Origin: an uncultured Rhodospirillaceae bacterium
GTDB taxonomy: Bacteria; Pseudomonadota; Alphaproteobacteria; Rhodospirillales; Casp-alpha2
Assembly (NCBI GenBank): GCA_913048145.1
Contig: CAJWVP010000026.1
Span: 1-14,691, forward strand
Reading direction: 5' to 3'
Length of the DNA: 14,691 bases
The notes beneath the pieces were generated by a model. That model was not told the origin of the DNA. It was given only the letters and a program-made list of their open reading frames with translations, and did not search any database. Position 1 is the first letter of the stretch; each line of letters begins with the position of its first letter. Positions 6,705 to 12,786 of this stretch are shown here, piece by piece. A program made the translations under genes and the position numbers.

Positions 6705-7444
6705 TGGTGCCTGGCATCCTCAACGATGGTTTGACGCCCAAACACGTCCTCGAAAGATTGACGTAACGCCGTGTCGACCTCGGGCAAGCTAGCCGCATTG
6801 CCGAGATCCCAAAGTGAGGTCACGCCGTGCTCCGAGATCCCACAAGGCACGATACCTTCGAAATGGGACAGGTCGGGATCCACGTTAATGGAAATACCGT
6901 GGAACGTCACCCATTTGCGGACGCGCACGCCGATAGCGGCGATCTTGTCCTCCCGGTACTCTGGGTTAGCCGGTGCACCTTGCGCCACCCAGAGGCCGAC
7001 GCGGCCTTCACGGCGCTCGGCGATCACATTGAAGCTGAAAAGAGTGCGGATCACCCATTCCTCCATATCGCGCACAAACTTGCGGATATCCTGACCACGC
7101 TTCTTTAGATCCAGCATCACATAGGCGACGCGTTGCCCAGGTCCGTGATAGGTGTAGCGTCCACCACGGCCCGTCTTATAAACAGGAAACCGATTGGGTT
7201 CTAACAGCTCTTCGGGCGCGGCGCTGGTACCGGCCGTATAAAGTGGCGGATGCTCCAAAAGCCAAATGGTCTCGGGCGCATAGCCCACGCAAATATCGGC
7301 GCTACGCTTCTCCATAAACGCAAGCGCCTCCGAATAGGGAACAGCCCGATCGTCAATGCGCCAGGCCACGGGATCATCGGCGGGCGAATGGCGCGTATCG
7401 AATAAGGTAAGGCGTTGTAAATCCATGTTTGGCATTTGCCTCAT
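6701..7444 (-). CDS. lipB: Lipoyl(octanoyl) transferase
   Basis: A 247-residue LipB, which moves octanoyl from acyl carrier protein to the lipoyl domains of 2-oxoacid dehydrogenases and the glycine cleavage H protein; LipA then inserts sulfur. The signature TGRGGRYTYHGPGQ (91-104), catalytic K167 in EDKIAAIGVRVRKWVT and thiol C201 in HFEGIVPCGI are present, together with FHGISINVDPDL. The start is uncertain. ATG 7444 has AAGGGC about nine bases upstream, and in-frame ATGs at 7435 and 7426 also precede the conserved core. It is divergent from tRNA-Leu across 92 bases and overlaps the downstream hydrolase by four bases. Confidence 0.94.
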   Translation of the reverse strand: MRQMPNMDLQRLTLFDTRHSPADDPVAWRIDDRAVPYSEALAFMEKRSADICVGYAPETIWLLEHPPLYTAGTSAAPEELLEPNRFPVYKTGRGGRYTYHGPGQRVAYVMLDLKKRGQDIRKFVRDMEEWVIRTLFSFNVIAERREGRVGLWVAQGAPANPEYREDKIAAIGVRVRKWVTFHGISINVDPDLSHFEGIVPCGISEHGVTSLWDLGNAASLPEVDTALRQSFEDVFGRQTIVEDARHQ

Positions 7445-7473
7445 CGAAAGCTTGCCCTTGGCGATTGGGTTTG

Positions 7474-7525
7474 CTATCTCGATCCAAGATAGATTTAAGG
7501 TATTAAGGCAACCTATATAGTTGCC
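7474..7525 (+). promoter_or_regulatory. Putative tRNA-Leu promoter region with two inverted repeats
   Basis: TATATA at 7514-7519 sits at a suitable distance from the tRNA 5' end (7537) to be a -10 element; no good -35 is obvious. Two perfect 6-base inverted repeats, each with a 7-base spacer, flank or cover it. These are CTATCT (7474-7479) with AGATAG (7487-7492), and GGCAAC (7507-7512) with GTTGCC (7520-7525). The second spans the -10. The region also serves the divergent lipB gene. Confidence 0.4.
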
Positions 7526-7536
7526 GCAAGGATTTT

Positions 7537-7624
7537 GCGGTCGTGGCGGAACTGGTAGACGCGCAGCGTTGAGGTCGCTGTGGGCAATGCGCCCGTGGAA
7601 GTTCGAGTCTTCTCGACCGCACCA
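7537..7624 (+). tRNA. tRNA-Leu, anticodon GAG, CCA encoded
   Basis: The acceptor arms GCGGTCG (7537-7543) and CGACCGC (7614-7620) pair perfectly, followed by discriminator A and an encoded CCA (7622-7624). The anticodon stem CAGCG/CGCTG encloses the loop TTGAGGT, giving anticodon GAG at 7571-7573, which reads CUC and CUU leucine codons. The long variable arm (TGGGC...GCGCCC) is typical of leucine tRNAs. The T arm has GGAAG and CTTCT around TTCGAGT. A strong terminator follows six bases downstream. Confidence 0.97.
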
Positions 7625-7630
7625 TTTTCT

Positions 7631-7667
7631 CCAAGGCCCAGCGCAAATGCGGTGGGCCTTGGCTTTT
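7631..7667 (+). terminator. Rho-independent terminator of tRNA-Leu
   Basis: A perfect 10-bp stem, CCAAGGCCCA (7631-7640) with TGGGCCTTGG (7653-7662), is followed by CTTTT. An inner CGC/GCG pair set lies in the loop. This strongly suggests that tRNA transcription stops here. Confidence 0.85.
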
Positions 7668-7874
7668 ATGAAGATGTGTTCCCAACGTGATTTCTACGAG
7701 AGGGGGCAAACGACTACCGATCCAGCGACGCGAGGCCTGTCAGTAGAATTGGAGACCGAGATCGTTAACGCCCTCATCAGCGGTGAATGTGAACAGGTCC
7801 AAGAACTCCTCGAGCAGGGTCACTATGCTAACTTAGGCAGTCTCAGGCCTCTCCATAGCCCATCACTGCCTTAA
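7668..7874 (+). pseudogene. Probable decayed N-terminal fragment of a magnesium transporter (MgtE)
   Basis: The frame reads 68 codons from ATG 7668. Residues 24-59 resemble the start of the MgtE intracellular N domain. LSVELETEIVNALISGE matches the usual 'L-x-x-E-L...AL-x-x-G' entry helix. CEQVQELLEQGHYANLGSL aligns with the family's ...LLE-LHPADLADL, where H, A and both L are kept but P and D are lost. The similarity ends at the last base before the aldehyde dehydrogenase stop codon (7843), and the rest of the ORF is antisense to that gene. Full MgtE is about 450 residues, so this is a fragment. No ribosome site is evident. The match is from memory of the family motif and needs a profile search. 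Confidence 0.4.
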
Positions 7875-9273
7875 TCTCGGTGAACTCCTCAAGTCCGTAC
7901 AGACCCCATTCGCGACCATTCCCAGAATGTCTGTAGCCGCCGAAAGGGGCACTCGGGTCGGCGACGGCGCCATTCAGATGAATCATCCCAGCGCGAACAC
8001 GGCGCGCGACGGCCTGCGCGCGGGCTAGATCAGCCGATTCTACGTAAGCTGCTAGACCGAACGGCGTGTCATTGGCAATGGTAACCGCATGGACCTCATC
8101 GTCGTAGGCCATAATGCTGAGCACCGGACCGAAAATCTCTTCGCGGGCAATGGTCATTTCTGGAGTCACGTCGGTGAACACGGTGGGCTGGACGAAGTAC
8201 CCCGCTGGTAAGTCATCTGGTCGGCCCAGGCCGCCCGTCACTAGGGTCGCGCCCTCATTAATGCCAGAACGGATATGGCCTTGGATGCCGCTCCATTGCT
8301 TCTTCGAAACTACGGGGCCCATCACCGTATCTTCCGCGTTTGGGTCGCCGACCCGTATGCCCTCGGCAGCATGTTTCGCGATCTCGGCGACTTCGACCAT
8401 ACTGGCGCGAGGCACCAGCATGCGGGTGGGGGAATTGCACGATTGTCCTGAGTTACGGAAGCACAAGGTGACACCGCGCGTCACGGCATCCTCGAAATCC
8501 ACGTCATCGAGTAGAATGTTAGCCGACTTGCCGCCCAGTTCCTGTCCAACCCTCTTGATGGTCGGCGCGGCGGCCTCAGCAACGGCGATGCCGCCGTGGG
8601 TCGAGCCGGTGAACGACACCATGTCGACATCCGGGTGACGGGCGATGGCTGCGCCCACTACGGGGCCTTCACCCTGGACCATGTTAAACACACCTCTTGG
8701 TACGCCGGCCTCTTCCAGAAGTTCAGCTAAAATTATCGCTGGGCCGGGCGCCAGTTCGGAAGGCTTGAGAACCATTGTACAGCCCGCGGCTAATGCGGGC
8801 GCCACTTTGCAGGTGATCTGGTTCATGGGCCAATTCCACGGAACGATCATGCCACAGACCCCGATGGGTTCGCGTATCACACGCGTGGCGTTGATATCTC
8901 TCTCAAAATTATACGTTTCGATGATCTTGAGAACCTGCTTGAAGTGACTGAGCCCCGCACCGGCCTGGAAGCGCACGGCGAATTTCTTCGGCGCCCCCAT
9001 CTGTTCGGAGATTGCCGAGCCAATATCGTCGAAGCGCGCTTTGTATCCGTCGGTGATGCTCTGCAGGAGTTCGATACGCTCGTTCAATGAGGTTGCGGCG
9101 AATCCGGGGAAGGCGTTTCTGGCGGCTTTAACGGCCCGGTCAACGTCATCCTCATTACCTAAATGCAGTTTTCCGCTAACCTGTTCGGTGGCAGGATTGA
9201 CCAAGTCCATGGTTGGCCGATCACTCAATGTTTGCCATTCGCCATCAATGAAAAACTGCGGTTTATAAGTCAT
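7843..9273 (-). CDS. NAD(P)-dependent aldehyde dehydrogenase
   Basis: A 476-residue ALDH superfamily enzyme that oxidises an aldehyde to a carboxylic acid. Counting from ATG 9273, it shows N147 in IVPWNWPMNQ, cofactor lysine K170 in VLKPSE, the Rossmann motif FTGSTHGG (221-228), general base E245 in GQELGGKSANI and the catalytic thiol C279 in NSGQSCNSPTRM. EEIFGPVLSIMAYDDE and PFGGYRHSGNGREWG are typical of the C-terminal part. GAGG seven bases upstream supports ATG 9273; the in-frame TTG at 9285 overlaps that site. Within the family it looks like the broad-range group seen in catabolic clusters. The substrate cannot be told from sequence. It is divergent from the radical SAM gene. Confidence 0.94.
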   Translation of the reverse strand: MTYKPQFFIDGEWQTLSDRPTMDLVNPATEQVSGKLHLGNEDDVDRAVKAARNAFPGFAATSLNERIELLQSITDGYKARFDDIGSAISEQMGAPKKFAVRFQAGAGLSHFKQVLKIIETYNFERDINATRVIREPIGVCGMIVPWNWPMNQITCKVAPALAAGCTMVLKPSELAPGPAIILAELLEEAGVPRGVFNMVQGEGPVVGAAIARHPDVDMVSFTGSTHGGIAVAEAAAPTIKRVGQELGGKSANILLDDVDFEDAVTRGVTLCFRNSGQSCNSPTRMLVPRASMVEVAEIAKHAAEGIRVGDPNAEDTVMGPVVSKKQWSGIQGHIRSGINEGATLVTGGLGRPDDLPAGYFVQPTVFTDVTPEMTIAREEIFGPVLSIMAYDDEVHAVTIANDTPFGLAAYVESADLARAQAVARRVRAGMIHLNGAVADPSAPFGGYRHSGNGREWGLYGLEEFTEIKAVMGYGEA

Positions 9274-9310
9274 TTTTGACCTCAATGTGCGACTTGTTCG
9301 GAAAATCTAA

Positions 9311-9324
9311 CGGGAAGTTTCCCG
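9311..9324. promoter_or_regulatory. Inverted repeat in the aldehyde dehydrogenase/radical SAM promoter region
   Basis: CGGGAA (9311-9316) and TTCCCG (9319-9324) are a perfect inverted repeat with a GT spacer. It lies 38 bases upstream of the aldehyde dehydrogenase start. It could be an operator or a small hairpin; no cognate regulator is evident nearby. Confidence 0.3.
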
Positions 9325-9358
9325 CGTTCCATCGAAAACATAAAGCAGACCCATTTCG

Positions 9359-9368
9359 AAAGCGCTTT
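9359..9368. promoter_or_regulatory. LacI-type operator-like palindrome
   Basis: AAAGCGCTTT is a perfect 10-base palindrome with the central CG typical of LacI/GalR-family operators. It overlaps a TTCGAA palindrome on its left side. A possible -10 (TAATAT, 9393-9398) for the radical SAM gene lies 25 bases downstream. No LacI-family gene is in the window. Confidence 0.35.
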
Positions 9369-9428
9369 ATTCCGTCTGTCCACATCCCTAAATAATATCT
9401 ATGTAAAAGACATCCGCCCAGGAAAAGC

Positions 9429-11186
9429 GTGGAAAATATGACGGGCAATTCTCGCATGAGCTCTCAACCGAATACGCCATATCGCGTCGCATTTATTCAC
9501 GCGCCGGATCCGGGCTACGCAGATACGCAGAACTACGGCGCCAAATTCATGCCTGTCTGGGCCTACACGTTGGCCGCACATATCCCCGATGACGGACGGT
9601 TCGTTACGTCACTCTATGACTGCCGCTTTGAGCCCGAAGAGAAGATCGCCGAACATGACTTATTTCTGTTCAGCGGCATTAACCAGGACAGTGGGAATAT
9701 GGAGGCCGTTCGTGCGCGCTTAGAGGCACGCTACCCCAACGCCAAATCCATGATCGGTGGGCCCATCTGCTGGTCATTCGATCAGGCCAACACACTGGAT
9801 ATGCTGGACGGGTTCGACCATGTCTTCATCGGGGATGGGGAGGAAGCGATTTCCAGCCTCTTGGAAGCCTTGCGAACCGGCACGCCTCTAGAGCACGTGC
9901 GTAGAGCGAAGAAACGATACGCTATCGCTGACGCCCAACCCTTCCACAAACCAATGCTGGATGAAACTGTGGGCCGATACTACGGCGCCGTTCTGGAGGT
10001 ATCGCGGGGATGTCCGTTCCTATGCGAGTTCTGCGACATCCGGATTCTTCCGGACAACAACCGATCTCACAACAAATCACCGGACCTGATCGTACAGGAA
10101 CTGGACCACCTGTGCCGCCAAGGCGTTAACCAGATTCTGTTTGCATGCGATAACTTCATAGGCGAACCGCGCTGGGCGGAAGAAGTCATCGATAAGATCC
10201 TGGAATGGCAGGACCGCACAGGCTTTCGACCGAGCTTATATACATGGCTTACCATCAATCTTTACAAGTTCGAGGACTTGATGGTGAAGATGCGCAAATG
10301 CGGTTTCGACATGTTGTTTATTGGCATCGAAAGCTTCAGCAAGAACTCACTTCTGGAAACGGCCAAGGTGCAGAACACCGCGACCGACATGGTCAGCGTC
10401 GTCCGCGAGATCCAATCCTACGGTTTCATCGTCGTTGCGGGTCTGATATTCGGCTTTGATTCAGACACAGATGATTCCTTTCAGGTGACTTTAGACGGCT
10501 TGCGGGACTCCGCCCTGTTATCGGGTGATCCGTCCTTGTTGACCGCGCTGCCTGGGACACCGCTCTACCGGCGCATGAAGCTCTCTGGTCGCCTTCGCGA
10601 CGTGCGTTTTGGTCTGGGGGGATACAAGTACCAGACCAACATCCGCTACCTCCTTTCTGCTCGCCAGATGGTGGATGGCTACAAATGGTTCGTCACTGAG
10701 TTTTGCAACGGTGCATATCAATACAAGCGCCTTAAGGCCTTCTTCGATTTGCTGGAGGAAGGTCGGTTCGTAGCTATGGAAGGGAAGGGCTTCGGTAATC
10801 TTGGCCTGTTTCTAAAGATGATTTTTAAGAACAAGGCCGCCCTCTGGCAGATGACCCAGCGCCTGACCCGGTTCGCTGCGCAACCGGCTAACATCTACTG
10901 GGCCACGCGCGGACTTCTCCTGGCGCTCTCTCGGCCCGGTCGCGGCGCCTTTGGGTATTTCCAGTTCTGGTTCTTTGCCTGGACCAATGCGGTTCTAAAG
11001 TATCGCTACATTTCAGATAGCGATTTCGACATCGAAGGCGTGGGGGCAGCTTTTGACGTAAGGGACATTCTGCCGGATGACTATGTATCATCTGCCAACG
11101 AGGCTATTCCACCGCAGAAAATCAATGCACAGCTTCGAGCCACTGTGACCCAATTGGAAACTGTCATCGCCGAACGCGGCGCGTAA
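9429..11186 (+). CDS. B12-binding-type radical SAM protein (DUF4070/HpnP-like)
   Basis: A 585-residue radical SAM enzyme. The N-terminal about 165 residues resemble a cobalamin-binding-like fold (VAFIHAPDPGYAD, MIGGPICWSF, HVFIGDGEEA). The radical SAM core carries CxxxCxxC at C195, C199 and C202 (SRGCPFLCEFCDI), the ligands of the [4Fe-4S] cluster that cleaves S-adenosylmethionine. ACDNFIGEPRWAEE, LFIGIESFS, FGFDSDTDDSF and LTALPGTPLYRRM recall the DUF4070/HpnP group, which includes the hopanoid C-2 methylase. A C-terminal extension of about 129 residues with a hydrophobic stretch near 495-523 suggests membrane association. GTG 9429 has AGGA five bases upstream; ATG 9438 or 9456 are alternatives. 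No hopanoid genes are near, so the substrate is unknown. Methyl transfer is one possibility. Confidence 0.85.
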   Translation: MENMTGNSRMSSQPNTPYRVAFIHAPDPGYADTQNYGAKFMPVWAYTLAAHIPDDGRFVTSLYDCRFEPEEKIAEHDLFLFSGINQDSGNMEAVRARLEARYPNAKSMIGGPICWSFDQANTLDMLDGFDHVFIGDGEEAISSLLEALRTGTPLEHVRRAKKRYAIADAQPFHKPMLDETVGRYYGAVLEVSRGCPFLCEFCDIRILPDNNRSHNKSPDLIVQELDHLCRQGVNQILFACDNFIGEPRWAEEVIDKILEWQDRTGFRPSLYTWLTINLYKFEDLMVKMRKCGFDMLFIGIESFSKNSLLETAKVQNTATDMVSVVREIQSYGFIVVAGLIFGFDSDTDDSFQVTLDGLRDSALLSGDPSLLTALPGTPLYRRMKLSGRLRDVRFGLGGYKYQTNIRYLLSARQMVDGYKWFVTEFCNGAYQYKRLKAFFDLLEEGRFVAMEGKGFGNLGLFLKMIFKNKAALWQMTQRLTRFAAQPANIYWATRGLLLALSRPGRGAFGYFQFWFFAWTNAVLKYRYISDSDFDIEGVGAAFDVRDILPDDYVSSANEAIPPQKINAQLRATVTQLETVIAERGA

Positions 11187-11212
11187 ACCGATCCCCCCGC
11201 TCCAACAGCTCA

Positions 11213-11236
11213 CTTTACCTTGACGTCAACGGAAAG
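11213..11236. promoter_or_regulatory. Candidate operator for the MerR-family regulator
   Basis: The half-sites CTTTACCTTGAC (11213-11224) and GTCAACGGAAAG (11225-11236) are inverted copies matching at 10 of 12 positions. They contain the perfect core palindrome TTGACGTCAA. The site lies 25 bases before the regulator's ATG. Its length and symmetry suit a MerR dimer. A TTTACC/17 bp/TAACGT promoter overlapping it (11214-11219 and 11237-11242) is possible but weak. Autoregulation is inferred. Confidence 0.6.
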
Positions 11237-11261
11237 TAACGTGGGTACCAAGGGAGATATC

Positions 11262-11663
11262 ATGTCCGAAACATGGGGTATCGCCGAGCTGGCGGCCGAA
11301 TTCGGGGTAACGACCCGCACTATCCGTTTCTACGAAGACAAGGATCTGATCGCACCGGAGCGGCGCGGCCAGCGCCGTGTCTATCATCTCCGTGACAAGG
11401 TGCGTCTCCAGTTAATCATGCGGGGCAAGCGCCTTGGCTTCTCCTTGGACGAGATCCGGGCCATGGTCGATCTCTATGACGCAGATCCTACGGAAGTTTC
11501 GCAATTACGGCTCTTCTTAGACAAGCTGCGCGAACGTAAAGGCCTGTTGACGATACAACGCGAGGACATTGATCAGGTGCTAAAGGAGATCGCTGCACGT
11601 GAAGCGCAATGCGAACGTCTGTTGAGCGAAAAACAAACAGGTGCAAAGCGCGCCAGTAATTAA
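11262..11663 (+). CDS. MerR-family transcriptional regulator, LiuR-like
   Basis: A 133-residue DNA-binding regulator. The N-terminal winged helix-turn-helix reads WGIAELAAEFGVTTRTIRFY (5-24), followed by the wing EDKDLIAPERRGQRRVY. IMRGKRLGFSLDEIRAMVDLYD (52-73) is typical of LiuR, the acyl-CoA catabolism branch of MerR. A coiled-coil dimer helix runs about 76-122. It has a single cysteine (C117) and lacks the paired cysteines of metal sensors, which fits an organic or acyl-CoA ligand. ATG 11262 is preceded by GGGAG at a good distance; an upstream TTG at 11220 would place the start inside the palindrome and is rejected. The aspartate dehydrogenase-like gene begins 12 bases after its stop, so they are probably cotranscribed. 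The ligand is unknown. Confidence 0.88.
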   Translation: MSETWGIAELAAEFGVTTRTIRFYEDKDLIAPERRGQRRVYHLRDKVRLQLIMRGKRLGFSLDEIRAMVDLYDADPTEVSQLRLFLDKLRERKGLLTIQREDIDQVLKEIAAREAQCERLLSEKQTGAKRASN

Positions 11664-11675
11664 GGACACAACACC

Positions 11676-12488
11676 ATGACAAACACCATTAATGTCGGAA
11701 TTGGCGGGCTAGGGGCCATTGGCATGCCCGTGGCGCGCTGGCTGGATGCAGGGATCACCGGCCTCCGCCTTGCCGGCGTATCGGCAGGCAACAAGGAACG
11801 GGCGGCCCAGCGGGTATCAGACTTCGCCTCTCCGCCACCCGTTCTGGACCTAGCGGAATTGGTTACGGCCTCCGATGTGTTGGTTGAGGCGTTGCCGCCG
11901 CAGCATTTCGGCGAATTGGCGGACCTGACCATGGCAGCCGGTAAGAAGTTGATTGTACTTACCCTGACATCGCTGCTACCGCGTCTTGATCTAGTGGACA
12001 AGGCGACGGAAACGGGCGGACAGATCATTGCGGCGACGGGTGCTCTAGTTGGCTTCGATGCTGTGCGTGCGGCGGCGAAAGGGGAAATCTATTCAGTCAC
12101 AATGAAGACCCGAAAGCCGCCGGAGGGACTGAAGAAAGCGACCTTCGTAGTGGAGCAAGGTATCAACCTGGACGGCCTCAAGGAGCCGCTCTGTCTCTAT
12201 AGCGGATCGGTACGCGACGCAGCGGCGAAGTTTCCAGCCAACGTAAATGTTTCGGTTGCCCTGGCCCTGGCCGGCATCGGCCCAGAAAAGACCCAGTACG
12301 AGATCTGGGCGGATCCGGCAATGACGCGCAATACCCATGAAATCAGCGTGGACGCAGACTCCACTCGGTTCGATATGACCATCGCCGGCGTGCCCACGGA
12401 AGAAAATCCAGCAACGGGTAAACTGACACCCCTTTCGGTGATGGCGACGCTTGAACGATTCGTCGCGCCGCTCACCGTCGGCACCTGA
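11676..12488 (+). CDS. Aspartate dehydrogenase-family protein (DUF108)
   Basis: A 270-residue NAD(P)-dependent dehydrogenase. The family oxidises L-aspartate to iminoaspartate (EC 1.4.1.21), either for NAD synthesis or as aspartate catabolism. Seen are the nucleotide-binding GGLGAIG (10-16), GALVGFDAVRAA (122-133), PANVNVSVALALAGIG (187-202), ADPAMTRNTHEI with probable catalytic H221, and NPATGKLTP (244-252). Length is typical. AAGGA lies about nine bases before ATG 11676. It sits 12 bases downstream of the MerR gene. No nadA or nadC is near, and its regulator and downstream lyase suggest a catabolic rather than NAD-biosynthetic role. The true substrate may differ from aspartate. Confidence 0.87.
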   Translation: MTNTINVGIGGLGAIGMPVARWLDAGITGLRLAGVSAGNKERAAQRVSDFASPPPVLDLAELVTASDVLVEALPPQHFGELADLTMAAGKKLIVLTLTSLLPRLDLVDKATETGGQIIAATGALVGFDAVRAAAKGEIYSVTMKTRKPPEGLKKATFVVEQGINLDGLKEPLCLYSGSVRDAAAKFPANVNVSVALALAGIGPEKTQYEIWADPAMTRNTHEISVDADSTRFDMTIAGVPTEENPATGKLTPLSVMATLERFVAPLTVGT

Positions 12489-12496
12489 CGAACGCA

Positions 12497-12745
12497 ACCG
12501 ACAGGGCAGAGTTCGGTCTTATCAACTGCATGGGCTTGGCTGAGCGGGAATACGTATTAGGGCTAATCAACCGCTCAGATTTTCCTTATCCTGGCCTTTT
12601 GTAACCTAGTTCCAAGAAATTCATCACTAACGAGGTATCGCATCTTCCCGACGATGTGAAACACAAGGTCATTTGCAGCAACGCCAGACACCTTTACGGA
12701 TTTAACTTAGACGGTGATCAGGGGCTTCAGGTCGCTGCCGACTGA
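12497..12745 (+). pseudogene. Relic of an amidohydrolase-family C-terminus with an internal stop
   Basis: In the frame of base 12530, the gap between the dehydrogenase and the lyase reads as the end of a metal-dependent amidohydrolase (Amidohydrolase_2, the TIM-barrel hydrolase/decarboxylase family). SDFPYPGLL at about 12575-12601 matches the family's (W)GSDYPHPDG region. TAA at 12602-12604 interrupts the frame. Then PSSKKFI and HLPDDVKHKVICSNARHLYGF follow, corresponding to the usual C-terminal ...LP-x-DV-x-x-KI-x-x-x-NA-x-x-LYGF, ending at TGA 12743. The N-terminal three quarters of the gene is absent. The relic lies between two genes of the cluster, suggesting a hydrolase was once part of it. 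Confidence 0.65.
12540..12585 (+). terminator. Possible terminator hairpin downstream of the dehydrogenase
   Basis: CTGAGCGG (12540-12547) and CCGCTCAG (12571-12578) form a perfect 8-bp stem followed by ATTTTCC. The 23-base loop contains two further symmetric elements, AATACGTATT (12549-12558) and ATTAG..CTAAT (12556-12567). The hairpin lies inside the amidohydrolase relic, so it may be fortuitous. If it works, the lyase-SDR pair has a separate promoter. Confidence 0.4.
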
Positions 12746-12786
12746 GCACCATTAAATTGAGATCATGTAGACAAGGGAGGATGCCC

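Noticed and set aside
7521..7667. Coding frame running through tRNA-Leu and its terminator
   Set aside because: The tRNA and hairpin fully explain these bases; only the part after 7668 shows protein similarity.
8114..8638. Plus-strand ORF of 174 codons antisense to the aldehyde dehydrogenase
   Set aside because: It is a low-complexity Ser/Thr/Pro-rich shadow of the dehydrogenase frame without a ribosome site.
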